Below are positions 14,258-22,316 of a DNA stretch of 25,913 nt, one piece after another. Made by a program: the position numbers and the translations under genes. The stretch is from JAAAOZ01 sp964496595 (GTDB taxonomy: Bacteria > Chloroflexota > Anaerolineae > B4-G1 > SLSP01): contig CAZCAI010000062.1 of the NCBI GenBank assembly GCA_964496595.1, positions 1-25,913 on the forward strand, written 5' to 3'. The notes beneath the pieces were generated by a model that ran no database searches, was not told where the DNA came from, and saw only the letters and a program-made list of their open reading frames with translations. Numbering within the stretch: position 1 is the stretch's first letter; each line of letters opens with the position of its first letter.

Positions 14258-15745
14258 TTATCTCTCTAAATCCAATTGGGCCAACACGCGCCGGACAATG
14301 CGCTCAATATCGGCATCCTTACCGGAAGCGGCGCTTTCCGACGTGCGCTCCGCGACATCAGGAGCAGGCGTGTAGGCCTCGGGCGGGGGCGGGGTAAGTT
14401 CATAGGCCACCCGTTTGGTGTTCATCAAGTGGGTAACGGTGATGTTGTCGCTGGAGATGGCGCCGCCCAGGCCGCCGGGGGCCAGCGTCATCGCGGGGAT
14501 AACGCCCGTGCTCGCCCCAATGGCGCCCATCGTCCCCCACGAGTTGACGACGATGCGGAAGGCGGGTTTTTCCAGCCCAAAGGCCATGATGACCTCCTCA
14601 TTCTTGGCGTGAATCACCTGAGAATGGCCGTCGCCGCCGAATTTGAGCAGTTGGATGCTACGCTCGCAGCCGGCATGCCAGCCATCTTCGACGAAAAAGC
14701 CCAGGACGGTGGTCAATTTCTCACGGCTGAGGGGGTACTCCTTCCCCACACCCTCAAGCTCGGCGACGAGAACTCGAGTTGAATCGGGTATTGTAATACC
14801 CGCCAACTCCGCTAATTTCTGAGGCGTCTGGCCCACACTTTGCGGGTTGATGCCGCCATCGGGGAAGAAGAGGGTCTTTTCCAGAGCAGCTTTCTGTTCG
14901 GCGTCGACCCAGTAGGCCCCATGCTTTTCCATCTCCGCGCGCAGTTGATCCGCGATGGGCTTATCCGCCACCACCGATTGCTCAGTAGCGCAGATAACGG
15001 AACAGTCAAAGGCTTTGCTGTTGACGATGTCGGCCGCAGCTTTCTTCACATCGGCGCTGCGGTCGACATAAACGGGCACGTTGCCCGGCCCGACGCCAAT
15101 CGCCGGCTTGCCGACGCTATGCGCGGCTTTGACCATCCCCCCGCCGCCCGTCGCCAGAATGAGCGAGACGGCGTAATGGCGCATCAATTCCTGCGTCCCA
15201 TCCAACGTGATGTGCTGCATACAACTCACCAATCCCGGCGGCATGCCGGCAGCCTCGCCCGCCTCGGCCATAACGCGCACAACTTCGTAACTGCACTTCT
15301 TGGCCACGGGGTGCGGCGCGATGACGATGCCATTCCGGGCTTTGATCGCGATGAGGATTTTGTAGATCACCGTGGACGTGGGGTTCGTCGAGGGCGTCAA
15401 TCCCGCAATCACGCCCACGGGCCAGGCAATCTCGATGACCTTACGCCGGTCATCCCGCCCAATCACGCCGACCGTCTTAATGTCCTTGATGGACTCCCAG
15501 ACCTGGCGGCTGGCGAATTCGTTCTTGAGGCGTTTGTGCAGCGAGACGCCGTAGCCGGTTTCCTCGTGAGCCATCTGCCCCAGGCGAGCGGATTCGGCAA
15601 AGGCAGCGTCGGCCATCGCCTGACAGACCCGGTCAACTGTAGCCTGATCGGCCCCCGCCCACTGGCGTTGCGCTTCGCGGCACGTCACCGCCAGACGACG
15701 CGCTTCCTGAATCGATTGCAGATCCAGATCAAATGCTTCTGGCAT
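14258..15745 (-). CDS. eutE: CoA-acylating aldehyde dehydrogenase with C-terminal targeting-like helix (eutE role)
   Basis: 495 residues. Converts acetaldehyde, CoA and NAD+ to acetyl-CoA inside the compartment. Motifs: GLTPSTNPTSTVIYK, IAPHPVAKK, catalytic cysteine in FDCSVICATEQSVV, GPGNVPVYVD, and a C-terminal NITVTHLMNTKRVAYE. The STNPTST and ICATEQS sequences resemble the aldehyde dehydrogenase half of AdhE more than enterobacterial EutE, so the symbol reflects role and context. After a Pro/Ser-rich linker (about residues 445-475) the protein ends in DIERIVRRVLAQL, an amphipathic encapsulation-type helix; in E. coli EutE such a helix is N-terminal. Strong AAGGAGG site before the ATG. Confidence 0.9.
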   Translation of the reverse strand: MPEAFDLDLQSIQEARRLAVTCREAQRQWAGADQATVDRVCQAMADAAFAESARLGQMAHEETGYGVSLHKRLKNEFASRQVWESIKDIKTVGVIGRDDRRKVIEIAWPVGVIAGLTPSTNPTSTVIYKILIAIKARNGIVIAPHPVAKKCSYEVVRVMAEAGEAAGMPPGLVSCMQHITLDGTQELMRHYAVSLILATGGGGMVKAAHSVGKPAIGVGPGNVPVYVDRSADVKKAAADIVNSKAFDCSVICATEQSVVADKPIADQLRAEMEKHGAYWVDAEQKAALEKTLFFPDGGINPQSVGQTPQKLAELAGITIPDSTRVLVAELEGVGKEYPLSREKLTTVLGFFVEDGWHAGCERSIQLLKFGGDGHSQVIHAKNEEVIMAFGLEKPAFRIVVNSWGTMGAIGASTGVIPAMTLAPGGLGGAISSDNITVTHLMNTKRVAYELTPPPPEAYTPAPDVAERTSESAASGKDADIERIVRRVLAQLDLER

Positions 15746-16012
15746 AGAACCTCCTTCTCCTTAAAAACCACCCCTAACCCGAACTGGGGAGTAGAAAGAC
15801 TCGCAATCCCCATCAATCCGCCCTGGTCCAGACAGGATCAACAGGGCAACTCGCACCTTAAACCCCTTACCCATACCTCCCAGGCAAGGACGCGACAGGT
15901 GTGACCTCAGAAAGCCATTTCCCATCAGAAGCAGCCTCCACAGGGAATGACTTATGAGGATTTAATCTCCGGAATTACCTACGACCTGATCTCTCTACTT
16001 CCCGTTCGGTGT
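15746..16012. other. Intergenic region between eutL and the aldehyde dehydrogenase gene
   Basis: 267 bases with no supported gene. It contains only weak GC-rich hairpins (for example GCCCTG with CAGGGC on the minus strand) and the AAGGAGG site of the next gene. No clear promoter or terminator seen. Confidence 0.5.
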
Positions 16013-16669
16013 TTAGAATTTGTTCGGATCGCGGGCCACATCGAGCACAGCATCTTGGAAGGCCATACAAGCCGCGCGGCAAGCGCTCTGGCTCCCGGAG
16101 AGCAGCGCGCCGGCAAAGTTAGTCTCTGACGGCGGCTTCCACCAGACGCGCATTGTGACATCCGCAGACTTCAATGCCGCATCAATGGCAAAGGTCGCCT
16201 CAAGGGGCGGCGCGATGAGATAGGCCAGCGGCGTCCCTTCGGGTACACCCGCCTCTTTGCTCAGATAGCTGCCGGTGCGGGAGATGGTATGGGGGAAGAA
16301 GACCAGCGAATTATCTTCATTGGCCGAATAGAACCAGGCCTGGTCCTTAGCATAAGCGATGCAGGCGTTCAGGCCCGCGCGCGCCTCTGCCGGATCAGGG
16401 CCGGCCAAAATGCCGATGATTTCACCGGAGAGCGGGCCGGAGGGGTAACCAGACCCGGCATAGAAGCTCCGGGCGTAGACCACTTCCACCTCGGCCATCT
16501 TGGTGGCCTCATCGAGCGCGACGTAGAGCGCATCATCAATATCGCAGGTAATCAGCGCCAGACTGCGCTGATCGGGCCGGAGTCCCAACTCCTCCGCGTA
16601 ATCGGGATGCACGTTGGGAATCAGCCGGGTCGCCAAAATATTTGGTTTAACAGGATCGAGAACGGCCAT
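16013..16669 (-). CDS. eutL: EutL, tandem BMC-domain shell protein
   Basis: 218 residues, the usual EutL length. Characteristic stretches: ILATRLIPNV, LRPDQRSLALITCDIDDALY, ALDEATKMAEVEVVYARSFY, ISRTGSYLS, LIAPPLEATFAIDAALKSAD and SGSQSACRAACMAFQDAVL. EutL trimers form gated facet pores thought to pass ethanolamine or cofactors. ATG with GAGGAGG 7 bases upstream. 168 bases separate it from eutC; that gap contains a small perfect hairpin (arms GTAGAG/CTCTAC, 16818-16835) without a T-run. Confidence 0.95.
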   Translation of the reverse strand: MAVLDPVKPNILATRLIPNVHPDYAEELGLRPDQRSLALITCDIDDALYVALDEATKMAEVEVVYARSFYAGSGYPSGPLSGEIIGILAGPDPAEARAGLNACIAYAKDQAWFYSANEDNSLVFFPHTISRTGSYLSKEAGVPEGTPLAYLIAPPLEATFAIDAALKSADVTMRVWWKPPSETNFAGALLSGSQSACRAACMAFQDAVLDVARDPNKF

Positions 16670-16837
16670 AGAGTTTCCTCCTCTAATCAGGCTGTTAAGA
16701 TTTAGCCGCGAAGCACATCATCCAGCAGGCCTCGGAACAACCTCGGCGTGCCTTATATTCTCGGCGGCTTCGGTAGTTAAATTGTATTAGATAGCAGTTG
16801 CGCAATTTGTAGAGATAGAACTCTACTTAGCTACGGG

Positions 16838-17743
16838 TCAACCCTCATCCGAAATCTTCTTCTTAAGCTCAATGCCGCTGGCTTGATATTTGAGCGTCTT
16901 CTTGATCAACTCCACCACGTAGGCGCCCGCTTCCAGCGGGTTGGTGCCGCCGTGATAGGTGATCATACAGACGACATCGCGCTCAGCGTCGGTCTTGCCG
17001 GGGCCGGGTTTGTGCCCCATGTAGGCGCTCAAGGCATCGGCCACACCCAGACCGGGGCGTTCGCCCAAGAGGATGACGACCATATCCGCGCCGACGATAT
17101 CGTTGACCTCGTTGATGACGCCCACGCGGGCAAACTCGATGAAGAAGGGGGTTCCCATGCTGATGTTGGCGCTCTTGAGACCCTCTTCAATCACGGGATA
17201 GATTTCCGGGACGTTGTTGTTGACGGCGGCGGCGCTAAGTCCATCACCCACCACAATTTGCACCTGGGGATTCTTGACGCAGCGCTCGGCGATAACCTTT
17301 TTCGCCTCATCCGAGAGCTTGCGGCCCTGATCCGGACGGAGCAGGTACTCATCCCGATCGGTGATTTTGGTGCGGACGGTAAAGAGATCGAACTGTTCTT
17401 TGACCTCTTCTGACACCTCACCGTAGATGGCGTCCTGGGTAACACCGTGGTCGGATTGAAAGAGTAATAAGGTGCGCGTGCGCGGGCGCGGGCCAGCTCG
17501 CCCGACACCCAAGCGCGCCGGGGTAGTCGAGCAGAGATTCCGTAGGCCTTCCATATCATAGGGTTCCCGCACCCCGATAGCCCGTCGCGACTCCGGCAGC
17601 GTGGGGTCGGGCAGATCGATAACCAGATCCCCCGATGCTGCGGATTCTGTCGCAGGGTTTGAAGAGGGAACTTCGCCTTGTTGGCGTAATTCCTTTACCA
17701 CTGCCTGTACGATAGCTTCGATATCCACTGTCACTTGATCCAT
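16838..17743 (-). CDS. eutC: EutC, ethanolamine ammonia-lyase small subunit
   Basis: 301 residues. With EutB it forms the adenosylcobalamin-dependent lyase that splits ethanolamine into acetaldehyde and ammonia. Family motifs: RIGVGRAGPRPRT-like segment (here RLGVGRAGPRPRTRT), FQSDHGVTQDAI, VVGDGLSAAAVN, LLGERPGLGVADALSAYM and MITYHGGTNPLEAGAY. The N-terminus, VDIEAIVQAVVKELRQQ, is an amphipathic helix of encapsulation type followed by a Ser/Pro linker. AAGGAG 6 bases before the ATG; 10 bases after eutB1. It is the only eutC in the window, although there are two eutB genes. Confidence 0.96.
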   Translation of the reverse strand: MDQVTVDIEAIVQAVVKELRQQGEVPSSNPATESAASGDLVIDLPDPTLPESRRAIGVREPYDMEGLRNLCSTTPARLGVGRAGPRPRTRTLLLFQSDHGVTQDAIYGEVSEEVKEQFDLFTVRTKITDRDEYLLRPDQGRKLSDEAKKVIAERCVKNPQVQIVVGDGLSAAAVNNNVPEIYPVIEEGLKSANISMGTPFFIEFARVGVINEVNDIVGADMVVILLGERPGLGVADALSAYMGHKPGPGKTDAERDVVCMITYHGGTNPLEAGAYVVELIKKTLKYQASGIELKKKISDEG

Positions 17744-17753
17744 AGTTAACTCC

Positions 17754-19121
17754 TTATCGCTGCAAGAAGAAAGAGGCGTCCCCAGCTTTCTCGGTCAACA
17801 CACCATCCTCCATCAAACCGATCTTCTCCATCCACGCTTCAAATTCGGGCAAGGGACGCAAGCCCAAAAGCTGACGCAGCGCGGCGGTATCGTGATAGCT
17901 GGTACATTGATAACTCAACATGACGTCATCACCCATCGGCACGCCCATAAAGTAGTTACAACCGGCGGCGGTTAGCAGGACCGCTAAGTTCTCAATATCG
18001 TTCTGGGTAGCGCGGGCATGATTGGTGTAGCAGGCATCGCATCCCATAGAGATGCCGGTGAGCTTGCCCATAAAGTGATCTTCCAAACCCGCGCGGGTGA
18101 TTTGAACGGTATCATAGAGGTATTCCGGCCCGATGAAACCCACCACGGTGTTGACCTGGAAAGGGTGATAGCGCTTCGCCATGCCATAGATGCGGGCTTC
18201 CATTGTCAGTTGGTCGGCGCCGTAGTGAGCGTCGGCGGAGAGCGCGGTTCCCTGCCCGGTCTCGAAATACATATAGTTAGGCCCGGCGGAGATGCAGTAC
18301 TTCTGCGCCATATCGTAAGCCTCATCCATCAGCGATACGGTGACGCCGAACGCCTTGTTGGCCTTCTCCGACCCGGCCAGGCTCTGGAACATCAATCCCA
18401 TCGGCGCACCGCGTTTGAGCGCATCCATCTGGGTGGTGACGTGCGCCAGCACACAGTTTTGCGTGGGGATTTCCCACTTCTGGATGACGTCATAGGTCAT
18501 ATCCAACAGACGCACGACGCTATCGGTCGAGTCGTCCATAGGGTTAATGCCGATGACGCTATCGCCGGAGCCAAAGGCGAGGCCCTCGTAGATGGTAGCT
18601 CGGATGCCGTCGACCGAATCGGTGGGGTGATTGGGCTGGTTACGAGACGCCAGGGTGCCCGGCACCCCGATGGTGTTGTTGGCATGAGCTGTAAAGCGGA
18701 TCTTGCTGGCGCCGTACATCAAATCCATATTCGACATCAGCTTGGCTACCGCCGCGACCATCTCGGCGGTGAGGCCATTGCTCACCCGGCGGATCATCGC
18801 CGTGGTCGTCGTATCCGCCAAAATCCACTCCCGGAACTCGCCCACGGTCAAACTCTTGATCTCGTTATAGATGGTCTCGTTGACGGCGTCCTGGATGACG
18901 CGAGTGACCTCATCCTCTTCATAAGGCACGACGGGATTTTCCCGCAGCACCTTCAACGGCACTTCGGCCAAGACATGTTTAGCTGCCATCCGCTCGGCCA
19001 CGGTCTCGGCTGCAATGCCGGCCTGCCGATCGCCAGACTTTTCCTCATTGGCCTTGGCAAGCAATTCCTTAATGCTGCCAAATTGATAAGTTTCACCAAA
19101 AAGCTTAGTGCGTAGGAGCAT
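17754..19121 (-). CDS. eutB: EutB (copy 1), ethanolamine ammonia-lyase large subunit
   Basis: 455 residues, the usual length, aligning without gaps to E. coli EutB over most of its length. The substrate-binding residues are all retained by position: Arg and Gln in SRNQPN (160, 162), Asn in IGINP (193), Glu in YFETGQG (287), and Asp362 in SMGCDACYTNH. Directly upstream of eutC and downstream of the reactivase gene eutA, so this is most likely the functional lyase subunit. AAGGAGG before the ATG. Confidence 0.96.
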   Translation of the reverse strand: MLLRTKLFGETYQFGSIKELLAKANEEKSGDRQAGIAAETVAERMAAKHVLAEVPLKVLRENPVVPYEEDEVTRVIQDAVNETIYNEIKSLTVGEFREWILADTTTTAMIRRVSNGLTAEMVAAVAKLMSNMDLMYGASKIRFTAHANNTIGVPGTLASRNQPNHPTDSVDGIRATIYEGLAFGSGDSVIGINPMDDSTDSVVRLLDMTYDVIQKWEIPTQNCVLAHVTTQMDALKRGAPMGLMFQSLAGSEKANKAFGVTVSLMDEAYDMAQKYCISAGPNYMYFETGQGTALSADAHYGADQLTMEARIYGMAKRYHPFQVNTVVGFIGPEYLYDTVQITRAGLEDHFMGKLTGISMGCDACYTNHARATQNDIENLAVLLTAAGCNYFMGVPMGDDVMLSYQCTSYHDTAALRQLLGLRPLPEFEAWMEKIGLMEDGVLTEKAGDASFFLQR

Positions 19122-19160
19122 GTAAGTCCTCCTTAAACAAAAGAGAAAACAAAGGTAGTT

Positions 19161-20621
19161 TTACGAATGGTAAAAGATAAGGGTCTTTACCGACACCGGC
19201 ACCACTCGTCCTCCGAGGAGGGGTAGCCCAATATCAATAAAATCTCCCTCGCCTAACCCGATCTGATCGATGATGATTAAGGGGAGATCGGGCCGCAGCG
19301 CGTGGACGCTCTGTCCCAAGGCCTGCGCATAATCACGTTCCAATACCAAGATCAGCGGGACATCGCGGGCATAATCCTTGCGCATATCGGCATACTGAAC
19401 TACACCCTTCGCCACCGCCATCAGCCCCGCGTGATCTAATCGCGAGGGGAGATCAATTGCCAATGCCATTTTTCCTTGCGTCTCTTCCACATCCCAGCGC
19501 TGCCCAGCATAGCGCAAGGCTGCGGTCAACTGATCCGGTTGCAACAGCTCTTCGAACGAAAGTTGCGGGCGGACCACAGGTAAGTTGCGCAAAGGAAGCC
19601 AATCGCGCGATACCCAAATCGTGCTGCCGCTCAGGGTGACGGTCTGACTTGAGGCCCCCATCACGGTGGCGCGCAGGGTCTCCGCCGGAGGTTGCACGTT
19701 GCACTGGCGGATGCGGGGATGAAGACGCAGACATTGAGCGAAGAGCGGGCCAACATCATCGTGACGTAAGACATCGGCCAAATTATTAATTTCGGGAGGA
19801 TCGTAGTAGTAGGCGCCCACACCGCCAGAGAAAAAGATCACGGAGGATTGTTTGGCGTCTCGCAGCGGCGGCGTGAGCTGGATAAGCTGGCCCAATTCGC
19901 TAACCTCGCCGGCAATGAGATCCGCGGTCAGATCGGCCATACATTGACAGAATCGTTCCAGCGTCTCCAACTCCACGCGCTTACCTGTCCTGAGAGGTAG
20001 ATTGAGATTTTCAACGATGATCCGCCCCGAGGGCGCGATGTGTTTCACAATGCCGGAGGTTTTCTCGATGACCAGTTGCCGTCCGCCCACGGCCAGCGCC
20101 GAAGAGGAGAGATGCTGTCCGCCCCGGAAGATCGCGGCGTTAGCGGTGCCGCCTCCGATATCCACGTTGGTGACCTGCGCATAGTGTTCCGCCGCATAAG
20201 CCGCCACGCCGGCCCCCCGCCCCGCGATTTGCGATTCGACATTCGGGCCGGCGACGGTGACGACGAAGTCGCCGGCCAACGGCGCGAGGGCTTCGAGAAT
20301 CGCGTCGGCGTTACGGGCGCGAGCGATCTCGCCGGTGACGATGACGGCGCCGGTCTCGACCTCAGCCGCCTTGAAATCGGCGCGCCGGTATTCCTCCCGC
20401 ACGATAGCCGTCAGCGCCGGCACATCCACCTCCTCCGGGGAGAGTAAAGGAGTGAACACGATGGGACTCTGATAGAGCACATCTTTCGCTTGGACCTGGA
20501 GGCGAGGCACTTGCCCCAAGCGCGCGACATCCTGCACATGGAGCCGGGAGAAGACGATTTGCGTCGTCGTAGTGCCCACATCAATGCCGACGCTGATCAG
20601 TTCACGTCCGGTTGCTGCCAT
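19161..20621 (-). CDS. eutA: EutA, ethanolamine ammonia-lyase reactivating factor
   Basis: 486 residues. Reactivates the lyase by exchanging damaged cobalamin in an ATP-dependent manner. Actin-fold motifs: SVGIDVGTTTTQIVFSR at the N-terminus, VTNVDIGGGTANAAIF in the middle, and FFSGGVGAYYYDP. Other family segments are VTGEIARARNADAIL and GPNVESQIAGRGAGVAAYA. Lies between the shell gene eutM and eutB1, as in many eut loci. Confidence 0.95.
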   Translation of the reverse strand: MAATGRELISVGIDVGTTTTQIVFSRLHVQDVARLGQVPRLQVQAKDVLYQSPIVFTPLLSPEEVDVPALTAIVREEYRRADFKAAEVETGAVIVTGEIARARNADAILEALAPLAGDFVVTVAGPNVESQIAGRGAGVAAYAAEHYAQVTNVDIGGGTANAAIFRGGQHLSSSALAVGGRQLVIEKTSGIVKHIAPSGRIIVENLNLPLRTGKRVELETLERFCQCMADLTADLIAGEVSELGQLIQLTPPLRDAKQSSVIFFSGGVGAYYYDPPEINNLADVLRHDDVGPLFAQCLRLHPRIRQCNVQPPAETLRATVMGASSQTVTLSGSTIWVSRDWLPLRNLPVVRPQLSFEELLQPDQLTAALRYAGQRWDVEETQGKMALAIDLPSRLDHAGLMAVAKGVVQYADMRKDYARDVPLILVLERDYAQALGQSVHALRPDLPLIIIDQIGLGEGDFIDIGLPLLGGRVVPVSVKTLIFYHS

Positions 20622-20640
20622 AGAATCACTTTACCCGTGC

Positions 20641-20931
20641 TTAGGACTCTTCTACTTGGGGTAAAATGGATTCCACGTCGCCATGGGGGCGCGGGATCAC
20701 ATGGACGCTGACCAATTCACCGATCCGCTGCGCGGCAGCGGCGCCCGCATCGGTCGCGGCCTTGACGGCGCCTACATCGCCGCGCACCATCACGGTGACA
20801 TAGCCGCCGCCGATGGTCTCTTTGCCAATAAGCACGACGTTGGCGGCCTTGACCATGGCATCGGCGGCCTCGATGGCGCCGACCAATCCTTTGGTCTCAA
20901 TCATCCCAAGAGCGATCATCTGAATACTCAT
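20641..20931 (-). CDS. eutM: EutM-like BMC-H shell protein
   Basis: 96 residues of a single BMC domain: MIALGMIETKGLVGAIEAAD, IGGGYVTVMVRGDVGAVKAA and HVIPRPHGDVE. Forms hexamers that tile the shell facets; the pore loop includes IGGG. The ATG has AAGGAG 8 bases upstream. It is the near twin of the BMC domain in the fused protein at 13624-14253, pointing to a recent duplication. Confidence 0.95.
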   Translation of the reverse strand: MSIQMIALGMIETKGLVGAIEAADAMVKAANVVLIGKETIGGGYVTVMVRGDVGAVKAATDAGAAAAQRIGELVSVHVIPRPHGDVESILPQVEES

Positions 20932-21012
20932 AGTACAATCTCCTTAAAAAGATGTTGTTTGTGAACTCGAACAATGCGAATGCCATTACAGAAAGAAAGC
21001 GGTAAGCAAGTC

Positions 21013-22164
21013 TTACGACTGCAATTCCTCACTTAACGGCGGCCTAGATGCATCAACCGGCGGCGATACCTCTTTGGGCGCCGGCTCCGGTTCGGCGGGG
21101 GGAGCGATGAGCATCGCCACAGCAACGGCGGTGATGCCGGCCACCAGTTTGCCGACGACCATCGCGAAGATCAGATCCGGCTCGACGCCGGCGGTGAATC
21201 CCAGGTGATCGCCAAAGGTGAAGGCGGCGCTCACCGCAAAGGCTGAGTTGAGCACCTTGCCACGATTGTCCATATCCTTCATCAAGGCAAACATCGGGAT
21301 GTTGTTAGCCAAGGTGGCGACCATACCGGCCGCCGCCACATCATTCATCCCCACCATCTTCCCCAACGACTTCAACGGTTTCTCGGCCACCTTAACGAAC
21401 ACTTTGACCATTGGGAACGCGCCGATCAACATAATGGCGATGGCCCCGACGATTTGGATGCCATCCCACACGGGCGCCATCCCCGGAATGATCACGATAC
21501 CGGTCATCTCTTCCCAGACGATGGCCGCCACGCCAATGGTGATCATAATCACCACGCCCCGTCCGAAGATCTCGAATCCGCGCGTCATCGTTTCGGGAAT
21601 GCGCCATAGGCCAAAGGCAATCAACGCCGCGACGATGACAACCGGCACGAGATTTTGCAAGATGAAGCCAAGACCCCAGCCGGCCACCAGACCACCCGCG
21701 ATACAGCCCAGCGGGATGGTAATGAAACCGGCCAACATCCCCATCGCCAACCACCCGCGATCCTCTTTTTCAATGATGCCCAGGGCCACAGGAATGGAGA
21801 AGACGATGGTCGGCCCCATCATCGCGCCGAGGATGATGCCGGCGAAAAGACCCGCTTGGGGATCAAGGGCCAGCTCCAAGGCCAGGGGATAACCACCCAT
21901 ATCATTGGCCAACAGCGTGGTGGCGAACATCGCCGGGTCAGCGCCCAGGAATTGGTAGACGGGGGTGATCACCGCGCCCAACACATTGGCCAACACCGGC
22001 GCTAAGGAGACAACGCCGACCATAGCCAAGGCGAGCGGCCCCATAGCATTGAACCCTTCCTCAAACTCCTCACCAAGACCGTATTTATTACCCAGAATAC
22101 GATCAATAGCACCTAACACCATGAAGATCATCATGATGAAGATGATGATTTCGTTAATACTCAA
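21013..22164 (-). CDS. eutH: EutH, ethanolamine permease
   Basis: Start chosen at the TTG at 22164 because AAGGAGG lies 6 bases upstream, giving 383 residues beginning LSINEIIIFIMMIFMVLGAI; an earlier in-frame codon has no such site. The protein is almost wholly hydrophobic, with about ten membrane segments, and contains the EutH segments DRILGNKYGLGEEFEEGFNA, ANDMGGYPLA and LANNIPMFALMKDMD. The C-terminus is a Pro/Glu-rich cytoplasmic tail. It imports ethanolamine across the inner membrane at low external concentration. It lies between eutB2 and eutM. Confidence 0.94.
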   Translation of the reverse strand: MSINEIIIFIMMIFMVLGAIDRILGNKYGLGEEFEEGFNAMGPLALAMVGVVSLAPVLANVLGAVITPVYQFLGADPAMFATTLLANDMGGYPLALELALDPQAGLFAGIILGAMMGPTIVFSIPVALGIIEKEDRGWLAMGMLAGFITIPLGCIAGGLVAGWGLGFILQNLVPVVIVAALIAFGLWRIPETMTRGFEIFGRGVVIMITIGVAAIVWEEMTGIVIIPGMAPVWDGIQIVGAIAIMLIGAFPMVKVFVKVAEKPLKSLGKMVGMNDVAAAGMVATLANNIPMFALMKDMDNRGKVLNSAFAVSAAFTFGDHLGFTAGVEPDLIFAMVVGKLVAGITAVAVAMLIAPPAEPEPAPKEVSPPVDASRPPLSEELQS

Positions 22165-22316
22165 GATAGACCTCCTTATCTGTATGGTTAAATACTTTAT
22201 GGAAATGACACCTAACCACAAATCATACTATACGACATCTCCGGCCATCTCTCTTGGTTATCGTTGCTTGCACCTCCTCTTTTGAACGTTACAATTCAGC
22301 CTCGCGCCTACAAAAG

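Noticed and set aside
14840..15904. 354-codon open frame on the plus strand
   Set aside because: Antisense shadow of the aldehyde dehydrogenase, extending into intergenic DNA.
15746..16012. Terminator between eutL and the aldehyde dehydrogenase gene
   Set aside because: Only a 4-bp CCCC/GGGG stem precedes a TTTTT run here, too weak to call.
18018..19115. 365-codon open frame on the plus strand
   Set aside because: Antisense shadow of eutB1 with no recognisable domain.
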